Source: Streptococcus viridans
GTDB lineage: Bacteria > Bacillota > Bacilli > Lactobacillales > Streptococcaceae
Direction: 5' to 3'
DNA: 64,000 bases
Assembly: GCF_900636365.1 (NCBI RefSeq)
Contig: NZ_LR134266.1
Location: forward strand, 1,439,501 to 1,503,500
Under the pieces are notes generated by a model. That model searched no databases and was not told the origin of the DNA. It worked only from the letters and a program-made list of their open reading frames with translations. The position numbers and the translations under genes are program-made. Positions 18,959-26,636 of the stretch are shown piece by piece (within the stretch, counting starts at the first letter, position 1; every line of letters starts with the position of its first letter).

Positions 18959-19050
18959 CTTGATGTTGTTAGCTACATCAATAAAAGAACTTTAGTGATT
19001 CTTCAATAAAAAAATAAATTTCGTCTTTTTAGCATTAAGCTAAGCATTGA

Positions 19051-19185
19051 AACTTTCTGCAGTGAGAAAAATGCTTGAAACACTGTTTTTTTCAAGCATT
19101 CGGGAGTTTTGAAACCTTAGATTCAAAACTAAGTCATGGAACTTCGTAGAAGTTCGCTGACGTCCGCACTCACCTAAGGAAAGTT
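19051..19185 (+). repeat. Structured repeat family 1, copy A (short form)
   Basis: Begins AACTTTCTGCAGTGAG and ends CTCACCTAAGGAAAGTT, so the ends pair. Inside are three stems: AATGCTTGAA/TTCAAGCATT, AGTTTTGA/TCAAAACT and GAACTTC/GAAGTTC. The same stem order occurs at 50801-51082 and 59588-59819. This copy lacks the outer flanks of the others. It is not a BOX element. Function unknown. Confidence 0.75.
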
Positions 19186-19210
19186 ACTAGGATTACTTTT
19201 TCTTCAATAT

Positions 19211-19395
19211 AAAAGAGGCTGGGACAAAAGTCCTAGCCTCTCAATTGTCTTTGGATTATCGAGCAAGACGCAGTGGTTGAGTGGGCTCTACTACGCTGAT
19301 TTCATCAGCTTTTACAGCCCTACCCAACTGTGCGGAGGTGGGACGACGAAATCGAATTCTAACGAATTACCGATTTCTGTCCCACTCTCTTTTTA
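19211..19395. repeat. Structured repeat family 2, copy 1
   Basis: About 185 bases starting AAAAGAGGCTGGGACAAAAG and ending CTGTCCCACTCTCTTTTT, with pairing ends (GGGACA/TGTCCC) and internal stems such as GTTGAGTGGGCT with AGCCCTACCCAAC. Near-identical copies lie at 23681-23859 and 59826-60004. This one abuts the stop codon of the minus-strand ABC ATPase gene, so it also acts as that operon's likely terminator. Confidence 0.8.
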
Positions 19396-19397
19396 GT

Positions 19398-20201
19398 TTA
19401 TCCTAATACCAATTCGTCACTCACCAATGTTTCACCACTGTTCTGATGGAAAAGGCGCATCAAGTCTTCAACTGTCAGGTTCTTCTTTTCTTTCCCTTTA
19501 ACATCGACTACAATCTTGCCTTGGTAGAGCATGATCAAACGATTACCATATGCGATGGCATGGTTCATATCATGCGTAATCATCAAGGTTGTCAAATCAT
19601 GGCTTTCGACAATCTTTTGCGTCAGTTCCATGACCATTTCACTGGTCTTGGGGTCGAGCGCCGCGGTATGCTCATCCAGTAGCAAGAGTTTTGGTTTGAC
19701 CAAGGCAGCCATGACCAAGGTAAGGGCTTGCCGTTGTCCCCCTGATAAGTATTGCGTATCCACTTTGAGGCGTTTTTCCAAACCAATATTGAGTTCCTTC
19801 AAAGCCGTTTTAAATTCCGCACGGTCTTTTTCTCTGACCCCCCAACTGAGGCCCCGTCTTGCTCCACGTTTTTTAGCAATGGCCATGTTTTCTTCAATGG
19901 TCAAGCGGGAAGCCGTCCCCATCTTAGGATCCTGGAAAACACGCGCAATATCTTTAGCACGCTTCCGAACACTGGTCTGCTTAATGGATTTCCCTTCCAA
20001 AAGGATATCTCCTTGATCCACTTGCAATCCACCTGCCAGAATATTCATCAATGTCGATTTCCCAGCTCCATTTCCTCCGATGACGGAGATGAAATCCCCT
20101 TCTTCTACTGTTAGATCCAAGCCTTTGAGAACATGGTTTTCATTGACCGTGCCTGCTTCGAATGTCTTATGGATGTCTTCAATTTTTAACAATGTTGCCA
20201 T
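19398..20201 (-). CDS. ABC transporter ATP-binding protein (TrpXYZ-type uptake system)
   Basis: 267-residue ATPase that powers the import system of the two genes upstream. Walker A is GGNGAGKST, the signature is LSGGQRQ, Walker B is LLLLDEHTAAL and the H-loop His is in MITHDMNHA. The group is close to the YufO/branched-chain type ATPases that accompany PF04392 binding proteins; streptococcal members are called TrpZ. The gene is last in a three-gene operon with gaps of 13 and about 15 bases. A family 2 repeat follows the stop. The operon's leader suggests aromatic amino acids as cargo. Confidence 0.85.
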   Translation of the reverse strand: MATLLKIEDIHKTFEAGTVNENHVLKGLDLTVEEGDFISVIGGNGAGKSTLMNILAGGLQVDQGDILLEGKSIKQTSVRKRAKDIARVFQDPKMGTASRLTIEENMAIAKKRGARRGLSWGVREKDRAEFKTALKELNIGLEKRLKVDTQYLSGGQRQALTLVMAALVKPKLLLLDEHTAALDPKTSEMVMELTQKIVESHDLTTLMITHDMNHAIAYGNRLIMLYQGKIVVDVKGKEKKNLTVEDLMRLFHQNSGETLVSDELVLG

Positions 20202-20214
20202 TTATCTTCTCCTT

Positions 20215-21108
20215 CTAGTTACTGCTTAATTTTAATCCACGAATCTTGAGACGTTTCTGTACTTCTGGTGCGAACAAGACCAAAGCCAAGAGAATGGCGT
20301 TAAACAAACGGACTAAGTTTTGGTCTAGGTTTGGAATTTCGTAGATATTGAGGATAATGAGGCGGTAGACAATTGCCCCCACTCCAATCGAAAGCAAGCG
20401 TCCTCCAATGGTCAAATCATGGATTAGGACTTCTGCTAAAATAACAGCACTGAGACCTACGACGATGGTCCCTGTACCAGAAGTCACGTCGGAGAAGCCA
20501 TCTGTCTGAGCGAAAAGAGCCCCACACAATGCAACCAGTCCATTGGAAATCATGTAACCGAAAATCTTCATGGTATCCACATTCACCCCATTGGCCTCAC
20601 TCATCGGGATATTGTCCCCAGTCGAACGAAGAACCAAACCAATCTGGGTTTTCATCAAGAGGGTTAAAATCAGACAAACCAATAACAAACAAGAAATACT
20701 AACAGCAAAGACAGCTGCCTCATTGGACAAACCCAAGCCCATCACAGACTTGAAAATGGTACTAGAATCACCAATGGATAAATTAGGGACGCCCCCCATG
20801 ATTTTTATATTGATCGAATAGAGACCTGTCAGAGTCACAATCCCTGTTAAGAGGGCGGGGATCTTCATCTTGGTATGCAGAAGGCCAGAAACTAGACCTG
20901 CTAACATCCCTGCTAAAATCGAAAAGAGGGTCGCTAGCCAAGGGTTTTGCCCTGCTTGAATTTGGGACGCAACGACTGCAGCCCCAAGCGGAAAAGCCCC
21001 TTCTGCTGTCATATCCGCTATATCTAAAATGCGGAATGTTAAGAAAATACCAATGGCCATAATCGACCACAATAAACCTTCAGATAAACTTGATAATACA
21101 AAATCCAT
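20215..21108 (-). CDS. ABC transporter permease (TrpXYZ-type, branched-chain permease fold)
   Basis: About 297 residues with eight to nine hydrophobic segments and the BPD_transp_2 layout of LivH-like permeases: DIADMTAEGAFPLGAA near the N-terminus and EAxGVNxDTMKIFGYM before the later helices. It forms the membrane channel of the uptake system. Of two tandem ATGs I prefer the second, seven bases after AGGAG. It lies between the binding protein and ATPase genes. The substrate cannot be read from the permease itself. Confidence 0.85.
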   Translation of the reverse strand: MDFVLSSLSEGLLWSIMAIGIFLTFRILDIADMTAEGAFPLGAAVVASQIQAGQNPWLATLFSILAGMLAGLVSGLLHTKMKIPALLTGIVTLTGLYSINIKIMGGVPNLSIGDSSTIFKSVMGLGLSNEAAVFAVSISCLLLVCLILTLLMKTQIGLVLRSTGDNIPMSEANGVNVDTMKIFGYMISNGLVALCGALFAQTDGFSDVTSGTGTIVVGLSAVILAEVLIHDLTIGGRLLSIGVGAIVYRLIILNIYEIPNLDQNLVRLFNAILLALVLFAPEVQKRLKIRGLKLSSN

Positions 21109-21118
21109 CATCCATCTC

Positions 21119-22093
21119 CTATTTCTTTTCGTTCATACCAGAGAGATCAATTCCTAATTTCTTAGCCATCTCTTTGTTAACATACAATTCTAGATTCTTA
21201 GGGGCCTCCACTGCCAGTTCGGCTGCCTTTTCCCCTTTCAGGATACGAATCGCCATCCGGGCAGATTGACGACCTAACTCAGTGTAGTCTGTCCCATAGG
21301 TATAGAGCCCTCCTACTTGGGCCATTTCAATCGAACCTCCAATAACTGGAACCTTATGTTTCAAAGACACTTGTTTAATGGTTTCCATTGTAGAAGAAAT
21401 GATGTTGTCTGTTGGAATAAAGACTAAATCCACCTCTGACATCAAACTGTCCGCTGCCGCTTTCACATTATTACTGTCTAAAATGGTCTTCTCTACGACA
21501 CGGTAGCCTTTGGCCTCAAGGACCTTCTTTGCTTCATCTTTTTGAACGACTGAGTTGGGCTCACTTTGCGTATAGAGGATCCCGACTGTCTTAGCTGTTG
21601 GCAAAACCTTTTGAATCAGGTCGACTTGCGTAGCAATGGCATCTGAAGATTGGTCACTCGTTCCTGTCACATTGCCACCAGGCTGATCCAAGTTCTTGAC
21701 CAACTTAGCAGCCAGAGGGTCTGTCACTGCAGAAAAGACTACAGGGGTCCTTTTGCTCGTATTGGCGATACTTTGTGCTGATGGAGTTGCAATGGCAAAT
21801 ACAAGATCGCTTTCTTGTGACAACTGATTTGAAATATTTTTCAAATTTCGCTGCTCCCCTTGGGCATTTTGATAATCAATTTCAATCTCTTCTCCATCTA
21901 CATAACCTTGTTTGGCTAACTCTTCCACAAAGCCTTTACGAGTCGCATCTAAAGACTTATGGGTAATATACTGGGAAATCCCAATCTTGATCTTTTCATG
22001 CTTAGAGGTCTTCAAGTGATGAAGGGTCAAGAGGGAGGTCATCAGTAGACCAACTACCAGAACCGGGGCAAGTAACTTCTTTACAACTTTCAT
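21119..22093 (-). CDS. ABC transporter substrate-binding protein (PF04392, TrpX-like)
   Basis: 324-residue extracytoplasmic binding protein. The fold is the two-lobed periplasmic type of the ABC_sub_bind family (IGISQYITHKSLDATRKGF, then VVFSAVTDPLAAKLV and GGSIEMAQVGGLYTYGTD). Streptococcal homologues are called TrpX and are thought to bind aromatic amino acids. The N-terminus is a signal-anchor (residues 5-27) with no lipobox cysteine, unusual for a Gram-positive binding protein. The ATG at 22091-22093 has GGAG upstream; an earlier in-frame start lies inside the leader terminator and is rejected. It is first of three genes controlled by the leader at 22133-22429. Confidence 0.85.
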   Translation of the reverse strand: MKVVKKLLAPVLVVGLLMTSLLTLHHLKTSKHEKIKIGISQYITHKSLDATRKGFVEELAKQGYVDGEEIEIDYQNAQGEQRNLKNISNQLSQESDLVFAIATPSAQSIANTSKRTPVVFSAVTDPLAAKLVKNLDQPGGNVTGTSDQSSDAIATQVDLIQKVLPTAKTVGILYTQSEPNSVVQKDEAKKVLEAKGYRVVEKTILDSNNVKAAADSLMSEVDLVFIPTDNIISSTMETIKQVSLKHKVPVIGGSIEMAQVGGLYTYGTDYTELGRQSARMAIRILKGEKAAELAVEAPKNLELYVNKEMAKKLGIDLSGMNEKK

Positions 22094-22132
22094 GAAATAT
22101 GTCTCCTTCTCTAAAACATTCAAACAGAATAC

Positions 22133-22163
22133 AAAAAACCGTTTAGATGATTCTAAACGGTTG
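22133..22163 (-). terminator. Leader terminator of the TrpXYZ-type operon
   Basis: Minus strand AACCGTTTAGA-ATC-ATCTAAACGGTTTTTTG, a perfect hairpin with T run placed 40 bases before the first gene. Placement ahead of the coding region marks it as an attenuator. Confidence 0.85.
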
Positions 22164-22309
22164 GTATCATTCCTCACAAACTTAAAAGTATGCCAGCATT
22201 GCCGTCCATTTAGATATCATCTATATGGACCACAATCAAAAATCTTAGCCACATAGATACAAACAAATTGCTCGTTTCGTTTGCATCCATGAATTCATGT
22301 CTACAAACA
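22164..22309 (-). promoter_or_regulatory. Structured leader with antiterminator / anti-antiterminator pairs
   Basis: Minus strand contains hairpin GTCCATATAGAT-GAT-ATCTAAATGGAC (about 22203-22231). Its right arm ATCTAAATGG nearly repeats the right arm of the terminator (ATCTAAACGG), so it can pair instead with the terminator's left arm CCGTTTAGA, nine pairs with one wobble. A further stem GATGCAAAC/GTTTGTATC lies upstream. This is the layout of an alternative-hairpin attenuator. No T-box TGGNACC motif is present. Confidence 0.6.
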
Positions 22310-22369
22310 CTATCTAAAGTAGCTAAAGTAAAAGTTTTGATTCAACAATGTGGAGTTCGTGTTTTTCAT
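22310..22369 (-). CDS. Putative 19-residue leader peptide rich in Phe/Tyr
   Basis: ATG at 22367-22369, TAG at 22310-22312. The C-terminal half reads NQNFYFSYFR, with three Phe and two Tyr within six codons just before the stop. It starts about 25 bases after the predicted start of transcription and precedes the alternative hairpins. The ribosome site is poor (AAAGCAG seven bases upstream), which is the main weakness. Codons for Ser and Tyr (TTTAGCTAC) can pair with GTGGCTAA further down, so ribosome position could alter folding. Function is inferred by analogy with leader-peptide attenuation. Confidence 0.45.
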   Translation of the reverse strand: MKNTNSTLLNQNFYFSYFR

Positions 22370-22400
22370 AAGTTTCTGCTTTCGTTTTTTTATGTTGACT

Positions 22401-22429
22401 ATCTTACCGAAAATTTTTCAAGCTGTCAA
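22401..22429 (-). promoter_or_regulatory. Promoter of the TrpXYZ-type operon leader
   Basis: Minus strand -35 TTGACA (22424-22429), 17-base spacer, -10 TAAGAT (22401-22406). It gives a leader of about 300 bases before the first gene. Confidence 0.75.
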
Positions 22430-22480
22430 GCCTAAATTCAGAATTTTTTTAATTATCTTATTTTTTCTACGTATAGTAAC

Positions 22481-22505
22481 AAAAAAAGCGCCCAATTAGG
22501 GCACT
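22481..22505 (-). terminator. Terminator of the first paralogous membrane protein
   Basis: Minus strand GTGCCC-TAATT-GGGCGC then TTTTTTT, 15 bases after the stop of the gene at 22521. Confidence 0.8.
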
Positions 22506-22520
22506 AAATAAGCGAATATC

Positions 22521-23495
22521 TTATTTTTTAAAGGTGTATTTAAAATCATCCTCTTCATTCTGATAAACCGTTAATGTTCCGTTTACCAATTTATATTTGA
22601 GATTGTATTGCATTACAAAGTTTCCACCACTATCTACAAGAAATTCATGAGTTTTTTCAGATAACTCGCCTTCAAATAGCACCATATCAATGGTTCCTTT
22701 TCTAACATCAATTTCAACTCCTATTTCCTTCAAGTAACCCCATTTGCTTCGTTCCTCAATGTACTCCAAGGCATTTTCCATAGAATATAAATAACTTTTA
22801 TCGCCTTCAAGGAGTTTTTTTGCTGCTCCTTTAAAATCAACTTTTCCTGATGTAGAAATTTTTACTTTATTACCCTCTACTTCCACAATCATTTCGACAT
22901 CTTTAATAAATTCACTAGAGATATCTAAAGTCGAGGTGAAACTTTCTTTAAAACCAGCTGTCATTTCTTTCTTCAGTTCAGGAGTAGCTGACCATTTCCC
23001 TTGAATACTATTAGGATTTTTAGCAAATAAGAAAAATGCAAGCACAGCTAAAACTGCAACGGCGACAAGACTACATAATCCAATAATCAGCCCTTTCTTA
23101 GACTTCTTACCGGGTATTGGGGCTTGTCCCATATATGGGGAATTAGTCTGGTAATTCAGTTGCCCATTGTTTGGATAACCTCCCTGCATCTGAGCATTGT
23201 TATAAGATGTGAAGAGCGCTCCTGCTTGAGCCGACTCCTGAACAGGAGCTTGTGGCTGAGTTCCTCCTTGCCCAAAAGCTTGTCCTTGATGTTGAAACGG
23301 ACTTGTTCCACCTTGGTATTGATTTGGAGCTGGGCTTGCACCTCCAAACGGAGATTGAATTGGATTTACCAGCGTATCCTGTGTCGCTTGTGTTTCTGGA
23401 CTTTCAAACTGACCAAAAACCTGTTGGATTTCCTCCTGATTGGCCGGTCGACCATGGACTCTCTCGAACTCTGCTAACCATTCTTCTTGTTTCAT
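22521..23495 (-). CDS. Single-pass membrane protein with Q/G/P-rich cytoplasmic part, paralog 1
   Basis: 324 residues of unknown function. Order: a conserved N-terminal helix (EEWLAEFERVHGRPANQEE), a Gln/Gly/Pro-rich segment (about 30-125), a basic stop-transfer KKSKKG, one TM helix (about 133-156), and an external domain of about 165 residues beginning NPNSIQGKWSA. By charge the low-complexity part is inside and the C-terminal domain outside. It is a paralog of the product at 23919-25070: middle and TM portions are almost identical even in DNA, while the outer domains have diverged. An AAGGA-type ribosome site precedes the ATG. The family may sense or bind something at the surface, but that is a guess. 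Confidence 0.8.
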   Translation of the reverse strand: MKQEEWLAEFERVHGRPANQEEIQQVFGQFESPETQATQDTLVNPIQSPFGGASPAPNQYQGGTSPFQHQGQAFGQGGTQPQAPVQESAQAGALFTSYNNAQMQGGYPNNGQLNYQTNSPYMGQAPIPGKKSKKGLIIGLCSLVAVAVLAVLAFFLFAKNPNSIQGKWSATPELKKEMTAGFKESFTSTLDISSEFIKDVEMIVEVEGNKVKISTSGKVDFKGAAKKLLEGDKSYLYSMENALEYIEERSKWGYLKEIGVEIDVRKGTIDMVLFEGELSEKTHEFLVDSGGNFVMQYNLKYKLVNGTLTVYQNEEDDFKYTFKK

Positions 23496-23573
23496 TACTA
23501 TATCCTTCTAACCTTTACTTATTTTATTATAAAGGAAATTCATAGGAGAAGCAAATTCGACTAAAATGAGCAT

Positions 23574-23599
23574 AAAAAATCAGGGAAAAGCCCTGATTT
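23574..23599 (-). terminator. Terminator hairpin between the paralogs
   Basis: AAATCAGGG-AAAAG-CCCTGATTT with an A run on its left, i.e. a T run on the minus strand. A sibling hairpin is found at 25149-25176 upstream of the second paralog, so the duplicated unit included it. Confidence 0.75.
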
Positions 23600-23602
23600 C
23601 AT

Positions 23603-23902
23603 GGCTCTATGATTCCTGTAGTGGGTAAAACCACCATAGGAATTATGGAGCCTATTTTATTGTTGAAAACAAGAACATCAAAAAGAGGCTGGGACAAAAG
23701 TCCTAGCCTCTCAATTGTCTTTGGATTATCGAGCAAGACGCAGTGGTTGAGTGGGCTCTACTACGCTGATTTCATTAGCTTTTACAGCCCTACTCAACTG
23801 TGCGGAGGTGGGACGACGAAATCGAATTCTAACGAATTACCGATTTCTGTCCCACTCTCAGGGTATAACTTTTCATCAACCCACTACAGTTGACAAAGAG
23901 CC
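23603..23902. mobile_element. Relic with ISL3-type inverted ends, invaded by a family 2 repeat
   Basis: The left end reads GGCTCTATG then CCTGTAGTGGGT (23603-23626). The right end (23861-23902), read on the minus strand, is GGCTCTTTGTCAACTGTAGTGG. These agree at the outer GGCTCT and inner CTGTAGTGGGT and resemble, from memory, the terminal repeats of IS1193/IS1167-type ISL3 elements. No transposase remains. The left end also forms a 50-base palindrome with GGAATTATGGAGCC at 23639-23652. Between the ends sits repeat family 2, copy 2. Confidence 0.55.
23681..23859. repeat. Structured repeat family 2, copy 2
   Basis: Differs from the copy at 19211-19395 at only about two positions over some 175 bases, including the pairing ends. 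It is nested inside the insertion-element relic, so it arrived after, or with, the loss of the transposase. Confidence 0.8.
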
Positions 23903-23918
23903 TAAATAAGCGAATATC

Positions 23919-25070
23919 TTATTTTTTAAAGGAGTATTCAATTCCATAATCATTTCCATCCACGGAAACTTTCAGCGTTCCATTTTCAATTTTATACTTG
24001 AGATCGTATCGAAGGAAATGACTCTTATCTTCATCCTGAATGAATCGGTGATCTTTTTCATCCACCTCACCTTCAAAGGCTACCATTTTAAGAGTACCTT
24101 TCTTCACATCGATTTCAAGTCCCATATCCTCTAAATAGGAATTCTCACTGTTTTCCTGGATATAGTCTAAGGCATCCTCAACAGAGTAAAAATCATTGTC
24201 CCCATCATCATAGAGTTCCTTTGCAGCTCCCTTGAAATCAATCTTACCAATCACACTGATGGTTACTTTTTTCCCCTTTACCTCTACGATCATATCCATA
24301 TCTTTTACAAATTCACTAGAAATATCTGATGTAGTAGAAAAAGTGCCTGAAAAAGCAGACTTCATTGTCTTTTTCATCTCAGGAGTAGCTGACCATTTCC
24401 CTTGAATACTATTAGGATTTTTAGCAAATAAGAAAAAGGCAAGCACAGCTAAAACTGCAACGGCGACAAGACTACATAATCCAATAATCAGTCCTTTCTT
24501 AGACTTCTTACCGGGTATTGGGGCTTGTCCCATATATGGGGAATTAGTCTGGTAATTCAGTTGCCCATTGTTTGGATAACCTCCCTGCATCTGAGCATTG
24601 TTATAGGATGCGAAGGGCGCTCCTGCTTGAGCCGAATCCTGAACAGGAGCTTGTGGCTGAGTTCCAATTTGCCCAAAAGCTTGTCCTTGATGTTGAAACG
24701 GACTTGTTCCACCTTGGTATTGATTTGGAGCTGGGCTTGCACCTCCAAATGAGGCTTGGGCCGGAGCTGGACCTCCGAACTGTGCTTGTTCTGGTGACAG
24801 CGTCGAACCTCCAAATGGTGTTTGCTCTGGAGTTGGCGCCGCACCTCCAAATGTGGCTTGTTCTGGAAACGGTAAGGGTCCTCCAAATTGTCCTTGATTG
24901 GAAACAGGTGCTGCACCTTCAAATGGAGATTGAATTGGATTTACCGGCGTATCCTGTGTCGCTTGTGTTTCTGGACCTCCAAACTGACCAAAAACCTGTT
25001 GGATTTCCTCCTGATTGGCCGGTCGACCATTTACTCTCTCGAACTCTGCTAACCATTCTTCTTGTTTCAT
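23919..25070 (-). CDS. Single-pass membrane protein with FGG-repeat linker, paralog 2
   Basis: 383 residues, built as paralog 1: N-terminal EEWLAEFERVNGRPANQEE helix, low-complexity linker, KKSKKG, TM helix (about 196-219), outer domain. The linker holds five to six copies of a 12-15 residue unit starting FGG and rich in Pro and Gln, for example TFGGAAPTPEQ and PFGGSTLSPEQ. Paralog 1 has only one, which explains the 59-residue length difference. The two genes lie head to tail, each with its own ribosome site (GGAGATAGCA here). Function unknown; secreted or membrane-bound surface-interaction role is speculation. Confidence 0.8.
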   Translation of the reverse strand: MKQEEWLAEFERVNGRPANQEEIQQVFGQFGGPETQATQDTPVNPIQSPFEGAAPVSNQGQFGGPLPFPEQATFGGAAPTPEQTPFGGSTLSPEQAQFGGPAPAQASFGGASPAPNQYQGGTSPFQHQGQAFGQIGTQPQAPVQDSAQAGAPFASYNNAQMQGGYPNNGQLNYQTNSPYMGQAPIPGKKSKKGLIIGLCSLVAVAVLAVLAFFLFAKNPNSIQGKWSATPEMKKTMKSAFSGTFSTTSDISSEFVKDMDMIVEVKGKKVTISVIGKIDFKGAAKELYDDGDNDFYSVEDALDYIQENSENSYLEDMGLEIDVKKGTLKMVAFEGEVDEKDHRFIQDEDKSHFLRYDLKYKIENGTLKVSVDGNDYGIEYSFKK

Positions 25071-25148
25071 TGCTATCTCCTTCTAACATTTAGTTATTTT
25101 ATTATAAAGGAAATTCATGGGAGATGCAAATCCGACTAAAATGAGCAT

Positions 25149-25176
25149 AAAAAAATCAGGGAAAATCCCTGATTTG
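25149..25176 (-). terminator. Terminator of the CorC-type gene
   Basis: Minus strand AAATCAGGG-ATTTT-CCCTGATTT followed by TTTT, directly after the stop at 25183. Confidence 0.8.
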
Positions 25177-25182
25177 ATGTTC

Positions 25183-26532
25183 TTATTCTTGACCTTTTGT
25201 CGCTTGCTCATCTTCATCGACTAGGTCACTGACCTCAACCTTCACCTTGGTAACACGACCATTTTTCACCTTATCGTTTGTAAGGATCAAGTGTTTCTTC
25301 ATGCTGTCTACTTCAAAACTTAAGCGTTCTTTATGACCTGGAATGCGACCAACCCCAGTTAGGTAGTAGCCTGCAATGGTATCCACATCATCGCTTTCTA
25401 ACTTCACATCGAAATACTCATTGAAATCATTTAGGGTCACAATCCCCTGAACAATATAGAGGTTAGGCTCAATTTCAAAAACATCATTCTCAGCCTTATC
25501 GGTTTCATCATCGATTTCCCCGACGATTTCCTCAAGAAGATCTTCCAAGGTTACCAGACCAGCCATTCCTCCATACTCATCGAGCAAAATGGCCATCTGA
25601 TTCTGTGTATTCCGAAGCTCCTTTAGGAGATCATCAACAAAGATCGTTTCCGGTACAAAGAGTGGTTCCTGAAGAATCTTGCGAAGAAATATGTTCTCAA
25701 AGCCATTCACAAAACCTTCATTAAGCAAGCGTTTGGTATGGATGAGACCAATGACATTGTCCTTGTCGTCATCATAGACAGGGATACGAGAAAAGTTCTG
25801 TTTTAAGATACTTTCGATGATTTCTCTGGTATCATCTTGGATATCCACCATAAAGGCATCCGTACGAGGAACCATTAGCTCACGCGCCATCAGCTCATCT
25901 AGCGAAAAGACTCCTTGCAACATTTCAATCTCGTCAGCATCCAGACTCGTTTCACTCTTAGCCAGCATATAGGCAATCTCATCTCGTGACATCTCTTCGT
26001 CTGCATCATCGAATTGCATTGGTGTCAGACGACTTACCAGATTGGTTGATGCCGATAAGAGCCAGACAAAGGGGCTAACGATTTTCCCTAGTAAAATAAC
26101 AATTGGAGCCGTCCGAATAGCCAAACTATCTTTTAGATTCATGGCAATACGCTTCGGATATAACTCACCAAATACAATCGAAATATAAGTCAGAAAAGCC
26201 AGTGAGAGGAAACTAGCCATCGCACGCGCTGTCTCCGTATTTCCCATCCAAGAAGCTATGACTTTCCCAAGATCATTGGCTAGGCTTGCCCCAGACAAGA
26301 TGGTAATCAAGGTAATGCCGACTTGAATCGTAGACAAAAAGTGGTTTGGATTTTCCAATACCTTTAAGAGGCGAATGTATTTTTTATCGCCCTCTTCAGC
26401 CTTCTGTTCCACCCGAGAGCGATTCAGCGATACCATCGACATCTCAGTTGCAGAGAAAAAAGCATTTAATAAGGTCAATACAAATAGTAAAACAAATTGC
26501 AGTATTAAATCCTGACTGCCAGGGTCTTCCAT
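25183..26532 (-). CDS. CNNM/CorC-family membrane protein with CBS pair (HlyC/CorC type)
   Basis: 449 residues. An N-terminal DUF21/CNNM domain with four hydrophobic segments (about 5-190) is followed by two CBS domains (about 205-335, MVPRTDAFMVD and DEYGGMAGLVT) and a CorC_HlyC domain at the C-terminus. Relatives transport or regulate Mg2+/Co2+, some being Mg2+ efflux systems; older annotation says hemolysin. The start is the ATG before EDPGSQD, seven bases after GAGGAG; a further ATG upstream is inside the ribosome site. It is monocistronic with its own terminator. Confidence 0.88.
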   Translation of the reverse strand: MEDPGSQDLILQFVLLFVLTLLNAFFSATEMSMVSLNRSRVEQKAEEGDKKYIRLLKVLENPNHFLSTIQVGITLITILSGASLANDLGKVIASWMGNTETARAMASFLSLAFLTYISIVFGELYPKRIAMNLKDSLAIRTAPIVILLGKIVSPFVWLLSASTNLVSRLTPMQFDDADEEMSRDEIAYMLAKSETSLDADEIEMLQGVFSLDELMARELMVPRTDAFMVDIQDDTREIIESILKQNFSRIPVYDDDKDNVIGLIHTKRLLNEGFVNGFENIFLRKILQEPLFVPETIFVDDLLKELRNTQNQMAILLDEYGGMAGLVTLEDLLEEIVGEIDDETDKAENDVFEIEPNLYIVQGIVTLNDFNEYFDVKLESDDVDTIAGYYLTGVGRIPGHKERLSFEVDSMKKHLILTNDKVKNGRVTKVKVEVSDLVDEDEQATKGQE

Positions 26533-26600
26533 GGATATTCTCCTCAATGTATAGTAATAATGCCCATTATATCATATTTTTTAAAATGGTGCATAGTCGC

Positions 26601-26630
26601 AAAAATTTCCCTCCTATAAGAGGAGGGAAG
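26601..26630 (-). terminator. Terminator of the Mga-like regulator gene
   Basis: Minus strand CCCTCCTC-TTATA-GGAGGG then AAATTTTT, seven bases after the stop. Confidence 0.75.
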
Positions 26631-26636
26631 GCTCAG

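Noticed and set aside
19051-19185. BOX element
   Set aside because: boxA/boxC consensus sequences, as I remember them, are absent, and the stem arrangement is different.
22093-22400. T-box riboswitch in front of the TrpXYZ-type operon
   Set aside because: AGGAATGATACC before the terminator vaguely recalls AGGGTGGNACC, but the TGG that pairs with the tRNA end is TGA, and no Stem I landmarks are visible.
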